Shown here piece by piece: positions 44,385 to 53,423 of a stretch of DNA of 64,000 nt. The stretch is from Marinobacter sp. GTDB taxonomy: Bacteria; Pseudomonadota; Gammaproteobacteria; Pseudomonadales; Oleiphilaceae. The notes below the pieces were generated by a model, which did not search any database, was not told the origin of the DNA, and saw only the letters and a program-made list of their open reading frames with translations. The stretch spans positions 1 to 64,000 of the forward strand of contig JACIZI010000002.1 of the NCBI GenBank assembly GCA_014359475.1. Reading direction: 5' to 3'. A program made the translations under genes and the position numbers. Positions within the stretch are counted from its first letter, which is position 1. Each line of letters starts with the position of its first letter.

Positions 44385-46142
44385 TCAGGCCGGTGAGCTT
44401 TCCTTGTTGTAATGATCCGCAACACACACACGGTTACGGCCTTTATCTTTGGCGAGATAGAGGGCCTGGTCTGCCCTGTGGAGTATGTCGTCAAGAGTGT
44501 CACCGGGATGGGAGAAGTAGGCACCGACACTGACGGTCACCGGCGTATCGGTGAGGCGGCTGTCCTGCTCGATGCTGGCGCGCACCCGGTGGGCAATTTG
44601 TGCCATGGTCTCCGCGTTGCAGGGAGACAGGACCACCACAAATTCGTCACCGCCCCAGCGACCCGGGTGGTCGTAAGGGCGCACGCTGGCCTTGAGCCAG
44701 AGCGCCACCCGGCAGAGGATATCATCGCCGGCCTGATGGCCCTGCCGGTCGTTGATACTTTTGAACAGGTCGATGTCCAGCCAGATCAGGCCGAATCCGG
44801 TCTGCTGGCGTCGGGAGCGCTCCATTTCCGCTGCCAGTATCTCGTCCAGACCCCGGCGGTTCCTGAGCCCGGTGAGGGCATCCACCCGGGCCAGCCGGTG
44901 TAATTCTTCGGTGCGGTAGTAAACCTGGGTTTCCAGGTTGTGGGTGGATTCCTCCAGCCGTTTTGCCATGGTTTCAAAGTGCCCGGCCAGGCGGCCGATT
45001 TCATTGTCCGGCTTGCGCAGGGCCGGATACGCAAAATTGCCTTCGGCCACAGCCTTGACAGCTGACTCGAGGCCAGACAACGGCTGGATGATGCGGCGGC
45101 GGATGGCCAGCTGGAAAACCAGCAGCGTGACCACCAGGGCCACCAGAAATACCGCAATCAGCGGCCACAGATAGCGATTGGGTAGCAGGGTGTTGAGGTC
45201 CAGCAGGGTGACCTCAAACCAGCCGATGGTCGGCAGGAAGGCCGCGCCCGCGAGGTGCCGTCGTCCGTTGACGGTGACGAAGCTGCTTGCCACCTCGCCT
45301 GCCGTGCCGGGCCCCTGGCGCAGGGACTCCAGCAGGTTCATCATTTCCCGTTTGTCTGCGGGTTTTTCCAATAGCAGGTCGAGGGTGTTCTTCTGGCCTT
45401 CGGGTTTGATGATGCTGGCAAAGTCAATATAGCTGCGGTCCCGGTGAAGCTGGATGGCGCCCTTGACATCCACAAACATCGTAGTGATACCGGGTTGGTT
45501 GATATCCACAATGTCCTGCAGAAAACCATCCAGGTTGAGGCCGGTGCCGACCATCCCGACGATTTCCCCCTGCGGGTCCCGCATAAGAACATCGATCCAG
45601 AGCTTTGTGACACCCAGTTCCTTATCCGGGTTGACGTTCAGGTGAAAATCCCGGCCTTCTGAAATCAGCTGGAAGAACCAGGCATCGTCAGGGTTCTGAG
45701 GGTCAAGCACATAGCGGAACTGGTTACCGGCGAATTGGTTTGCCCCGTTGTTGTAATAGTAATGACCGTTCTTGCGGAGCGCCACGAAATAGCTGTTGTC
45801 CCGGAAATTGCTTCGGAAGCTTTCCATTTCCCGGATGGCGCCGGCCCGCAGAATGCGGTCGTCGGGGTGTTGTGCCCAGTTGATCAGAGTGGTGGATTCG
45901 GACATCTGCCGGGCCAGGCCGACCTCCCGTTCCAGGGATTGCAGCAGCCGTGCACTGTCATAGCGCACCTGGATTTCCGCAACCTGGGTACCCCAGCGTT
46001 CGATGATGGACTGGGACAATTCCCGGTAGGCAAGCAGCGAGGCAACCGAAGACAGCAACATCAGGGCCGCCGCCAGCAGCAGAATTCTGGTTTTAAGGCT
46101 CAAAAGAGTTCCCTTCTCCGGTCCTTGGTCTTGAGTTCCCAT
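44385..46142 (-). CDS. Membrane diguanylate cyclase with Cache sensor, HAMP and GGDEF domains
   Basis: The 585-residue protein makes c-di-GMP from two GTP. It has a first membrane helix (RILLLAAALMLLSSVASLLAY), a large periplasmic dCache-like sensor (about residues 40-320), a second helix (PLIAVFLVALVVTLLVFQLAI), a HAMP domain and a C-terminal GGDEF domain. The active loop is intact (WGGDEF) and the inhibitory site RPYD stands five residues before it. An ATG at 46142 is given, but GGAGAAGGG lies shortly before a TTG at 46103, which could be the real start 13 residues later. Confidence 0.92.
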   Translation of the reverse strand: MGTQDQGPEKGTLLSLKTRILLLAAALMLLSSVASLLAYRELSQSIIERWGTQVAEIQVRYDSARLLQSLEREVGLARQMSESTTLINWAQHPDDRILRAGAIREMESFRSNFRDNSYFVALRKNGHYYYNNGANQFAGNQFRYVLDPQNPDDAWFFQLISEGRDFHLNVNPDKELGVTKLWIDVLMRDPQGEIVGMVGTGLNLDGFLQDIVDINQPGITTMFVDVKGAIQLHRDRSYIDFASIIKPEGQKNTLDLLLEKPADKREMMNLLESLRQGPGTAGEVASSFVTVNGRRHLAGAAFLPTIGWFEVTLLDLNTLLPNRYLWPLIAVFLVALVVTLLVFQLAIRRRIIQPLSGLESAVKAVAEGNFAYPALRKPDNEIGRLAGHFETMAKRLEESTHNLETQVYYRTEELHRLARVDALTGLRNRRGLDEILAAEMERSRRQQTGFGLIWLDIDLFKSINDRQGHQAGDDILCRVALWLKASVRPYDHPGRWGGDEFVVVLSPCNAETMAQIAHRVRASIEQDSRLTDTPVTVSVGAYFSHPGDTLDDILHRADQALYLAKDKGRNRVCVADHYNKESSPA

Positions 46143-46209
46143 GGTAAACCAGAGAAGGAATCAAGTGTAGGCGTTATGTACAGACTCACCGCCTTTTGAG
46201 TCGTGCTTT

Positions 46210-46665
46210 TCAGTTGTGCTCTGAGAACACCCGGGTCTGGCCCTGCTCGTTGAATAACAGTACCTGATAACGCTCCCTGCGGTCGCCCATCTCCATTCCC
46301 GGGGAGCCTGCGGGCATGCCAGGCACTGCCAGTCCGGCCGCCATGGGGGCATTCGCCAGCAGGCGACGTACATCGCTGGCCGGCACGTGACCTTCGATCA
46401 CATAGTCACCGACCCTTGCGGTGTGGCAACTGGCCAGGGCGGGCGTGAGTCCGGCTTCAATCTTGATCGGGTTCAGGTTGTTGGTTTCCGTGACCTGAAC
46501 ATCGAAGCCATTGTCTTCCATGTGCTTTACCCAGTCATCACAGCAGCCACAGGTGGGGGATTTGTGTACCTGGACGTTGTACCGCTCGTCTTCTTCGCTG
46601 CTGTGTACCTGCCCGGAAAGACTCAGGGCGGCGGCCAGGGCGATGGCGAAAGGTGGTTTTTTCAT
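46210..46665 (-). CDS. DUF411-family periplasmic metal-binding protein
   Basis: The 151-residue precursor has a signal peptide (FAIALAAALSLSGQVHS) and a DUF411 domain starting YNVQVHKSPTCGCCDDWVKHMEDNGFDVQ, with cysteines C39, C41 and C42. ASCHTARVGDYVIEGHVPASDVRRLL and the methionine-rich GLAVPGMPAGSPGMEMG follow. Such proteins are usually near copper-handling genes and probably bind copper. It is the third of three closely packed minus-strand genes. Confidence 0.88.
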   Translation of the reverse strand: MKKPPFAIALAAALSLSGQVHSSEEDERYNVQVHKSPTCGCCDDWVKHMEDNGFDVQVTETNNLNPIKIEAGLTPALASCHTARVGDYVIEGHVPASDVRRLLANAPMAAGLAVPGMPAGSPGMEMGDRRERYQVLLFNEQGQTRVFSEHN

Positions 46666-46674
46666 GGTGTGCCC

Positions 46675-46869
46675 TCAATGGTGGTTGTGATCGTTTTGTT
46701 GACCGTTATCCGGAGATGAAAGCCGGAACCACCGGGTAATGGCCCCCATCAGAATGATTCCACCCGGATTGACCGGCAGAGAGCTCATTGGTTCCCCTGC
46801 TTTGCAGGCTGGCTGGCCGGTTCGCTGGCTCTGAACCGGCACAATTTTCAGAGCCGGTTGCTCACTCAT
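46675..46869 (-). CDS. Small 64-residue protein of unknown function with histidine-rich end
   Basis: The protein is 64 residues with a single cysteine (QPACKAG), a short hydrophobic patch (GGIILMGAITRWF) and a C-terminal DHNHH. I do not recognise a family. Support for it being real is positional: its ATG overlaps the end of the zinc-ribbon gene by eight bases and its stop is nine bases before the DUF411 start, so it fills an otherwise tight three-gene unit. The histidine tail would suit metal handling. Coding status remains moderately uncertain. Confidence 0.5.
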   Translation of the reverse strand: MSEQPALKIVPVQSQRTGQPACKAGEPMSSLPVNPGGIILMGAITRWFRLSSPDNGQQNDHNHH

Positions 46870-47188
46870 GCTTCACGGCCCCTTTCGCCCGCAAAAACGT
46901 CCCGCAGGCCTTGCACTGATCCGGTGCCATCAGTTTCGCCTGCCAGCCAATACGGGCTCCGCAGGCCGGGCACTTCAGCTTCAGCTGAAGCACGATGATG
47001 GGGGCCACCAGCAATGCCAGCAGTATGCCCAGCGGACCCCAGCTGTCGCCACTGGACAGGCCAAGCTGGCTGCTGAACACCAGCAGTAATAGCAGCGCCA
47101 CGAAGGCGAAAACAAAATACCGCTGATTCCACTTCTCCCAGTGGCGCAGACGCTGATGCTGTTCCGGGGTCAGATACGCAGTGCTCAT
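46862..47188 (-). CDS. Small membrane protein with C-terminal zinc ribbon
   Basis: The 108-residue protein has a charged N-terminus (EQHQRLRHWEKWNQR), two membrane helices (YFVFAFVALLLLLVFS and PLGILLALLVAPIIVLQL) and a cytosolic or periplasmic ribbon CPACGARIGW...CKACGTF carrying two CxxC pairs that should bind zinc. Function unknown. It is first in the unit that continues with the 64-residue protein and the DUF411 protein. Confidence 0.7.
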   Translation of the reverse strand: MSTAYLTPEQHQRLRHWEKWNQRYFVFAFVALLLLLVFSSQLGLSSGDSWGPLGILLALLVAPIIVLQLKLKCPACGARIGWQAKLMAPDQCKACGTFLRAKGAVKHE

Positions 47189-47258
47189 GATGGTGCCCGT
47201 TAATGACGTTGGCTGTAAAAACTATGGGGATGCCGGCGCCCCTTTGCAATCCCGGCAC

Positions 47259-49490
47259 TCAGGGCATCAGTTCCAGCCCTTGGGTCAGTGACCCGTCAAG
47301 AATGCCGGCTTCCAGTTCACTGGCGGGAATCGGGCGGCTGATCAGGTAGCCCTGGATCAGATCGCAGCGGTGCCGTGCCAGGAAGTTCAGCTGCTCCCGG
47401 GTTTCCACCCCTTCTGCCACCACTTGCAGCCCCAGATTATGGGCCAGGTTGATGACTGCACGAGTAATCACTGCGTCATCATGCCGGTCAGACACGTGGG
47501 TGATAAAGCTGCGGTCAATCTTGAGCAGATCCACCGGGAAATTGCGCAGGTAACTCAGGGACGAATAACCGACCCCGAAATCGTCAATCGCCAGATGCAC
47601 CCCGAGCTGCTGCAGGCGGCTCAGCTGATTGAGGTTGCGCTGGATATTGTCGATGAAGATTTCCTCGGTCAGCTCGATTTCCAGCATCGCAGGGGGAACC
47701 CGGTGAAATTCCAGAACATCGGCGATGTTCTCCACCAGCCGGTCGTCGTCCAGCTCCCGGCCGGAGATGTTCAGGGCCACCCGCAGGTTGCCGAAAGGCG
47801 TCTCTTTCCAGGCGGCCAGCTGGCGGCAGGCGGCCAGTACCACCCAGCGACCGATATCGGTGATCCGTCCGCTTTCTTCGGCCAGGGGAATGAACTCGCC
47901 CGGGGCCAGCAGGCCGCGCTCCGGATGCTGCCAGCGAATCAGTGCCTCGACACTGTGGATGCTGCCGTCATTCAGGTCCAGTTGCGGCTGGAAGAACAGC
48001 ACGAACTCGTCGTTGGCGAGTGCCTTGGCGATATCCTTGTCCAGCTCCAGCCGGCGGATTTCCCGGTCCTGCATGCCTTCGGTGTAGAACTGATAGGTGT
48101 TGCGCCCCTGTTCCTTGGCCCGGTAGAGGGCGACATCCGCGTTACGCAGCAGCGTATCTGCGTCCGTGCCGCTGCCCGGGAAGACCGCCACGCCCATGGT
48201 GGCGGTAATGCCGTGGGGCTCGTCACGTAGCATGAAAGGATCGGCAAAACACTGCTGCAGTTGTCCCAGCAGGTGAATCACATCGTCGATGTCTTCCACA
48301 TGCTGCTGACAGACCATGAACTCGTCGCCGCCGGAGTAGGCCACCGTGACACGTTCGCTGTTGAGCTTGCCGAGTCGCTCCGATGCCAGTACCAGCAATT
48401 CGTCGCCAAAATGGTGACCAAGGGAGTCGTTGAGCATCTGGAACTTGTCCAGGTCGATCATGATCAGGGCCAACTGGTGGCCCTGTTGCTCCGCCATGGC
48501 AATGGAGTGACCCAGATCGTCCATGAAAAAACGGCGGTTGGCCAGGCCCGTCAGGGCATCGGTGGACTCCAGCCGGGCCACATTTTTCTGTGCTTCCTGG
48601 CGTTGCCGGATTTCCCGATCCAGTACCCGGCGGGTTTTCAGAAGATCGGCATTGCGCTTCAGAATCAGCTGGGCAAGCAGCACCGCCGCACTGGTGAGCA
48701 GGCCCAGTATCACCATGGAAATGCCGGTGACTACCGGCCAGTAACTGGAGCGCTCGTCAACCCAGCTCTGCTCCGGAGTCAGCACCAGTTGCCAGTCTAT
48801 GACCGGTAGCTCGGGTATGACCCGGTGGCTGAAGCGCTCTGCTACCGGTCGCTCGCCGTTCAGTCGCCAGGCAACGTCCCCTCCGCTGACAACGTCCACC
48901 CTGAAGCTGTCAGTAATTTTGCCTTGCAGCATTGAGGTGGCCAGGGATTCCATAGCAAATACACCAGCGATAAAACCCCGGTTATCACGACCAGCGCCCA
49001 CCGGAGCGTAGATGACCAATCCGGCCTCGCCCTGTTTCAGCTGGATAATGCCGGAGATATCGATATGTCCGGTTTGCCGGGCCCGGGCCAGCTTTGCCCG
49101 GCGCTCTTCGTTGAAGCCCACGTCGTAGCCGATGACGCTTTCGTTACCATCAACCGGTTCTACCCAATGGATGATCTGATCACGGCCAATCCATTCGATG
49201 GCCTGGTAAATACCAAAGTCTTCCAGGTAATTACGGGCATCTGCCCGCCAATGCGCTTCGGACTGGCCGGGGTTGGTCGCCATACGGTCTGCCATACGGC
49301 GGATGGCCAGAACATGTTCGGCAAAATCCTCCTCCAGGTCGGCTGCCAGCAGCCGGGCCTGGTCCTGCACGGCACCATGGATCTGGTCCCTGTTCTGCTC
49401 CCTGAGCCCCGACCAGAGGCCGGCACCCACAGTGATAAAGATCAGCAGAATGGCGAGGGGTAAGGCGGGAGCGAGAAAAAGTCGGGTCAT
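47259..49490 (-). CDS. GGDEF-EAL protein with CHASE-like periplasmic sensor
   Basis: The 743-residue protein carries both c-di-GMP synthesis and breakdown domains. An N-terminal helix, a CHASE-like sensor of about 210 residues and a second helix (ISMVILGLLTSAAVLLAQLIL) precede a GGDEF domain with an intact SGGDEF loop and an EAL domain with EALIRW, the NISG, ELTEEIF, DDFGVGYSSLSYL and AEGVET motifs, all typical of active phosphodiesterases. Net activity cannot be predicted. Its ATG overlaps the stop of the HD-GYP gene (ATGA), so the two are coupled. Confidence 0.92.
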   Translation of the reverse strand: MTRLFLAPALPLAILLIFITVGAGLWSGLREQNRDQIHGAVQDQARLLAADLEEDFAEHVLAIRRMADRMATNPGQSEAHWRADARNYLEDFGIYQAIEWIGRDQIIHWVEPVDGNESVIGYDVGFNEERRAKLARARQTGHIDISGIIQLKQGEAGLVIYAPVGAGRDNRGFIAGVFAMESLATSMLQGKITDSFRVDVVSGGDVAWRLNGERPVAERFSHRVIPELPVIDWQLVLTPEQSWVDERSSYWPVVTGISMVILGLLTSAAVLLAQLILKRNADLLKTRRVLDREIRQRQEAQKNVARLESTDALTGLANRRFFMDDLGHSIAMAEQQGHQLALIMIDLDKFQMLNDSLGHHFGDELLVLASERLGKLNSERVTVAYSGGDEFMVCQQHVEDIDDVIHLLGQLQQCFADPFMLRDEPHGITATMGVAVFPGSGTDADTLLRNADVALYRAKEQGRNTYQFYTEGMQDREIRRLELDKDIAKALANDEFVLFFQPQLDLNDGSIHSVEALIRWQHPERGLLAPGEFIPLAEESGRITDIGRWVVLAACRQLAAWKETPFGNLRVALNISGRELDDDRLVENIADVLEFHRVPPAMLEIELTEEIFIDNIQRNLNQLSRLQQLGVHLAIDDFGVGYSSLSYLRNFPVDLLKIDRSFITHVSDRHDDAVITRAVINLAHNLGLQVVAEGVETREQLNFLARHRCDLIQGYLISRPIPASELEAGILDGSLTQGLELMP

Positions 49491-50782
49491 TGAGCCAGGG
49501 TCCGGTCTCCTGCGATCACCTGGCTGATCCTGCCTTCCAGGGAAACGCCGTGGGATCCGTCGGGTAATGGTCGGGTAATTTGTATTGCATCATCGTTGCT
49601 TTCGCCCCCGAGATCAATCACTCGGGGGGTGACGGGATGTTTTTCCCGACTCAGCAGAATTTCGACTTTGGGGCGGAGTTTTTTACCGGGATGGGTGGTC
49701 AGCACCAGCGCCACCTCTCCGCTGCTCAGTTCTACCAGGCTGCCGGGGGGATAGATGCCCACCATCCGGATAAAGGCTTCCACCATGCCTGCATCAAACT
49801 GCTGCCCGCGGTTGCGGTAGAGAATCCGCATGGCATCCGAGGCGGGCAAACCGTCCCGGTAGCAGCGGTCACTGGTCATGGCATCGTAGGCATCCACGAT
49901 GGCAATCAGCCGGGAAAAGCGGGAAATCTGCCATTCTTCCAGCCTGGCCGGGTAGCCCCGGCCATCCATCCGCTCATGGTGGTGGCGGGTGACATCAATG
50001 ACAATCGGGTCCAGGTTCTGGTCGGTTTTCAGCAGGTTATAGCCGATGCTCGTGTGCCCCTGCATGACTTTTGCTTCTTTCGGGTCCAGGGGGCCGGGCT
50101 TGTTGAGAATCTCCGGTGGCACCTTCAGTTTGCCCACGTCGTGGAGCAGGCCACACAGGCCGGCCACCTCCAGATCTTCATCGGGGAGGCCGATAAAACG
50201 CGCAAAGGCCACGGCAAAAACAGCTACCCGCAGGCAGTGCTCGGCGGTGTATTCATCCCGGGATTTGATGCGGCTCATCCAGAACATGGCGCTGGCATTG
50301 GACTTGATGCTTGCTACACAGGCGCGAATAACCGGGCGCGCCTCTTCCAGGTTCAGTGCATTGCCAGTCTCGATGTCACTGCTGACCTTTTCCACAAAGC
50401 TGCGGGTGGTTTCCCAGGCCTGGCTGGCTCTGGGTAATTCTCTCTCCAGAGACCGGGTTTCGGATAAGGGCTCTGTGGTACGTTTTTTCTGCCGGGCGAT
50501 TCGGTCCAGCGCATCCGCCAGTTGATGCTCGTCTCCTTCCACCAGGACCCATTCGCAGTAATGGCGAAGAATACGGAACTGATCTTCGTGGGCCAGCTCA
50601 AAGCCCTGGAACAACACCGGAACCTCTGTCCACGGCCGGTCCAGTTTGACCACCCGCATGCCCGGCCGCAGCAGGTCCACAGGCACACGCATGCGCTGCA
50701 GGGTATGACCCACGCTGCGGGTGCCCGGTTTGCCGGAAGCGGGCTGCTTGCCCTGTTTGCTGGATTTACCTCGGAACCACAT
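49487..50782 (-). CDS. HD-GYP domain c-di-GMP phosphodiesterase with N-terminal DUF3391
   Basis: The 431-residue cytosolic protein has an N-terminal DUF3391 region (MRVPVDLLRPGMRVVKLDRPW...) and an HD-GYP domain that breaks c-di-GMP to GMP. Catalytic motifs are present: HxxR-type start in EHCLRVAVFAVAFA, LLHDVGKLKVPPEILNKPG, HHHERMDGRGYP and DAYDAMTSDRCYRDG. The first gene of a coupled pair with the GGDEF-EAL gene. No strong ribosome site was seen before the ATG. Confidence 0.93.
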   Translation of the reverse strand: MWFRGKSSKQGKQPASGKPGTRSVGHTLQRMRVPVDLLRPGMRVVKLDRPWTEVPVLFQGFELAHEDQFRILRHYCEWVLVEGDEHQLADALDRIARQKKRTTEPLSETRSLERELPRASQAWETTRSFVEKVSSDIETGNALNLEEARPVIRACVASIKSNASAMFWMSRIKSRDEYTAEHCLRVAVFAVAFARFIGLPDEDLEVAGLCGLLHDVGKLKVPPEILNKPGPLDPKEAKVMQGHTSIGYNLLKTDQNLDPIVIDVTRHHHERMDGRGYPARLEEWQISRFSRLIAIVDAYDAMTSDRCYRDGLPASDAMRILYRNRGQQFDAGMVEAFIRMVGIYPPGSLVELSSGEVALVLTTHPGKKLRPKVEILLSREKHPVTPRVIDLGGESNDDAIQITRPLPDGSHGVSLEGRISQVIAGDRTLAQ

Positions 50783-50897
50783 GGCTCTGCCAGTCTTTTG
50801 TTCTTTGTTACATGAGTATGGCAGAAGCTTGCGGAAGGAGACAGCATGTGTTTCACACCGCTGTTGGTTAGCGGTGCCGGCTTATTGGCGCCTGGTA

Positions 50898-51326
50898 TCA
50901 GCGACCGGGCGTAATGCCAAGGCGGGGGATTTCCTGTTTCGGGCAGCGGTCCATGACCACTTTCAAGCCGGCTTTTTCCGCACGACGGGCACCCTCTTCG
51001 TTAATCACACCGATCTGCATCCATACGACCGGAATGGACAGGCTAATAGCGGAGTCAATGACCGGATCGGTACGTTCAGGGGCAAGGAACAGCTCGGCCA
51101 TGTCCGGTTTTTCGGGAATGTCTTCCAGGGCACCGTAAACTGTCTCACCGAGAAGGGTCTGGCCAGCCAGTTTGGGGTTGACCGGGATCATCCGGTAGCC
51201 CTGCTTTTGCAGGTAGGCCATCACCTCATGGCTCGGCCGGTGCGGCTTTTCACTGGCACCGACCAGCGCAATGGTGCGAACGGATTCCAGGATGTCGCGC
51301 ATCTGTTCTGGTTGGTTGTCGGGCAT
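50898..51326 (-). CDS. CoA-binding domain protein (YccU-like)
   Basis: The 142-residue Rossmann-fold protein resembles the CoA-binding N-terminal domain of succinyl-CoA synthetase alpha: TIALVGASEKPHRPSHEVMAYLQKQGYRMIPVNPKLAG, then DMAELFLAPERTDPVIDSAISLSIPVVWMQIGVINEEGARRAEKAGLKVVMDRCPKQEIPRL. The stand-alone form matches YccU. The biological role is not established. GGAGGAG precedes the ATG. It lies 15 bases after folX and may share its transcript. Confidence 0.88.
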   Translation of the reverse strand: MPDNQPEQMRDILESVRTIALVGASEKPHRPSHEVMAYLQKQGYRMIPVNPKLAGQTLLGETVYGALEDIPEKPDMAELFLAPERTDPVIDSAISLSIPVVWMQIGVINEEGARRAEKAGLKVVMDRCPKQEIPRLGITPGR

Positions 51327-51341
51327 ATCAGCTCCTCCGTT

Positions 51342-51716
51342 CTATCGGGCTGTTTCCAGCGCTACCGAGACCGATTCAGCGTAGCGCAGCGCATGGGGTT
51401 TGTCGATTTCCACACGGGCCCACTGCACAGCCTGGTGCTCCATCACAATCGACAGAACTTCGTGGGTCAGGCGCTCCAGCAGGGCAAAGCGGTTGCCGTC
51501 CACGTGATGGATGATTTGCTTGGTGATGGTGCGATAATTCAGAGCGGCTTCGATCTCGTTACGGTCGATGGCTGCGGCGGCGTTGTAGGTGAGATCCACA
51601 TTGATCACCACGTCCTGCTGGTTGTTGATCTCATCTTCCTTGATGCCGATGTACGCTCTCAGTAACAGGTTTTTAATACGTACCCGGGCGGTTTCTGTCC
51701 GTTCGGCAATGGTCAT
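51342..51716 (-). CDS. folX: Dihydroneopterin triphosphate 2'-epimerase
   Basis: The 124-residue T-fold enzyme matches FolX, which epimerises dihydroneopterin triphosphate to the monapterin form. [32 protein letters not shown] and [31 protein letters not shown] are close to E. coli FolX as I recall it, as is [16 protein letters not shown] at the end. With FolE just upstream it would supply tetrahydromonapterin precursors. AGGAG precedes the ATG. Confidence 0.93.
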   Translation of the reverse strand: MTIAERTETARVRIKNLLLRAYIGIKEDEINNQQDVVINVDLTYNAAAAIDRNEIEAALNYRTITKQIIHHVDGNRFALLERLTHEVLSIVMEHQAVQWARVEIDKPHALRYAESVSVALETAR

Positions 51717-51742
51717 GGGGAGACTCCTGGTTGCTGTTATGC

Positions 51743-52309
51743 CTATCCGTTGCGGATCAGATTCAGGAATTCACTCCTGGTAGCCTGGGAGTTGCGAAAG
51801 CCGCCCAGCATCATGGAGGTTTTCATTTTAGAGTTCTGCTTCTCCACGCCCCGCATCATCATGCACATGTGCCGGGCCTCGATCACCACGGCAACGCCCT
51901 TGGCGTTGGTGACCTCTTCAATAGCCATGGCAATCTGCCGGGTCAGGTTTTCCTGGATCTGCAGGCGACGGGCATACATATCCACTATCCGTGCAAATTT
52001 GGACAGGCCCAGCACCTTGCCCTGGGGCAGGTAGGCAATGTGACATTTACCGATAAAGGGCAGCATGTGGTGCTCACACATGCTGTAGAGTTCGATATCC
52101 TGGATCACCACCATTTCGTCCATGGTGGATTCGAATACCGCGCCGTTGACCAGGGAGGAGAGATCCTGCTGGTAGCCCCTGGTAAGAAACTGCATGGCCT
52201 TGGCCGCCCGTTCGGGTGTGTCGCGAAGCCCTTCCCGGTCAGGGTCTTCCCCCACACCGCTCAGAATCTGGTGATAGTTTTCGGCTAGCTGTTTCAGCGG
52301 GTCGGTCAT
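51743..52309 (-). CDS. folE: GTP cyclohydrolase I (type IA)
   Basis: The 188-residue enzyme converts GTP to dihydroneopterin triphosphate. Zinc and catalytic residues are visible in [19 protein letters not shown] and [17 protein letters not shown]; the [23 protein letters not shown] helix is also diagnostic. The ATG at 52309 ([16 protein letters not shown]) is chosen; the frame stays open upstream without homology. folX follows after 26 bases. The order folE-folX-yccU suggests one transcript. Confidence 0.96.
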   Translation of the reverse strand: MTDPLKQLAENYHQILSGVGEDPDREGLRDTPERAAKAMQFLTRGYQQDLSSLVNGAVFESTMDEMVVIQDIELYSMCEHHMLPFIGKCHIAYLPQGKVLGLSKFARIVDMYARRLQIQENLTRQIAMAIEEVTNAKGVAVVIEARHMCMMMRGVEKQNSKMKTSMMLGGFRNSQATRSEFLNLIRNG

Positions 52310-52502
52310 GTGGCGTTCCGGTCTGGCTGTTATGGAAAAGGGAAAGCTTAAGGGAAATCCCTGTGTTTCTCTACGGTCTACGATGCTGTGGATCAAAAAG
52401 ACCACTGTGCCAGCGCGTATTTCACATTTACAGCCAGACACGCTGGAAGGGGCCGGGGCTTTGCTCTAGAGTCAGGATTGATCTGTCATCCGGGGAAGGT
52501 TC

Positions 52503-53417
52503 ATGCAAAAAATCAGCGGTGAGTCCCTCGCCAGTCACGGCAACGGGGCTAGCGAGGGAAGTCTGGAATGGTGGCAGGACGGCGGCAAATGGTTCAGCTT
52601 TGAAGGCCATGCCATCTTCAGCCGCATGGCTGGTCAGGGCGAGCCCCTGGTGATGCTGCACGGATTTCCCACCGCCAGCTGGGACTGGTCCAGGTTGTGG
52701 CCGATGCTGGTACAGACCCAGAATCTGCTGACCCTGGATATGCTGGGTTTCGGGCTGTCCGACAAACCAGGCGACTATCGTTACAGCATTGAAGACCAGG
52801 CAGACCTGCTGCAGGGCTGGATTGAGGGCCTGGGTTTGCCCGCCGTGTCGCTGTTTGCCCATGACTACGGCTGCAGTGTGGCTCAGGAGCTGATGGCCCG
52901 GGAGCAGGAAGGCGCCACCGGTTTTGCCATCAAGCGGGTGTGTTTCCTCAACGGCGGTCTTTTCCCGGAGGTGCACAGCCCGCTGTTGCTCCAGAAGATG
53001 CTGCGCAGCCCCTTTGGTGCCCTGGTCAGCCGCGGGCTCAACCGGCGCAGTTTCGAGCGTAATTTCTATCGCCTGTTCGGGGACCGGAACCGGCCCGGGA
53101 AGGAAGATCTGGACCAGTTCTGGTATCTGCTCACCTACAATAACGGCCGTGGCATTCTGCACCGGCTGATACAGTTCATGGAGGAACGCCGGCTGCATCG
53201 TAACCGCTGGGTCGGTGCATTGCAGAATGCCTCCCAGCCAGTGCGGTTTATTTGCGGCATCGCCGATCCGGTTTCCGGCGAAGCAATGGCGCGGCGTTAC
53301 CGCGAGCTGGTGCCAGAGCCGGATGTGGTCAGCCTGCGCCGGGTGGGTCACTATCCCCATTTCGAAGTGCCCGGAGAGGTGTTCCGGGCCTGGCGGGATT
53401 TCTGCAACAGCGGTTGA
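52503..53417 (+). CDS. Alpha/beta hydrolase with aspartate nucleophile, resembling MEST/haloalkane dehalogenase group
   Basis: The 304-residue protein has the oxyanion loop LHGFPTASWDW, LDMLGFGLSDKP and the nucleophile elbow AHDYGCSVAQEL with D121, as in haloalkane dehalogenases and epoxide hydrolases, not serine. Several segments (GFPTASWDW, SDKP, HDYG...AQEL, LNGGLFPE, LLLQKML, RWVGAL, GHYPHFE) closely follow the vertebrate MEST/PEG1 protein as I recall it. Acid and histidine are in FICGIADPVSG and VGHYPHFE. Substrate unknown. It is divergent from folE and convergent with the GGEEF gene. Confidence 0.82.
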   Translation: MQKISGESLASHGNGASEGSLEWWQDGGKWFSFEGHAIFSRMAGQGEPLVMLHGFPTASWDWSRLWPMLVQTQNLLTLDMLGFGLSDKPGDYRYSIEDQADLLQGWIEGLGLPAVSLFAHDYGCSVAQELMAREQEGATGFAIKRVCFLNGGLFPEVHSPLLLQKMLRSPFGALVSRGLNRRSFERNFYRLFGDRNRPGKEDLDQFWYLLTYNNGRGILHRLIQFMEERRLHRNRWVGALQNASQPVRFICGIADPVSGEAMARRYRELVPEPDVVSLRRVGHYPHFEVPGEVFRAWRDFCNSG

Positions 53418-53423
53418 AACGGT

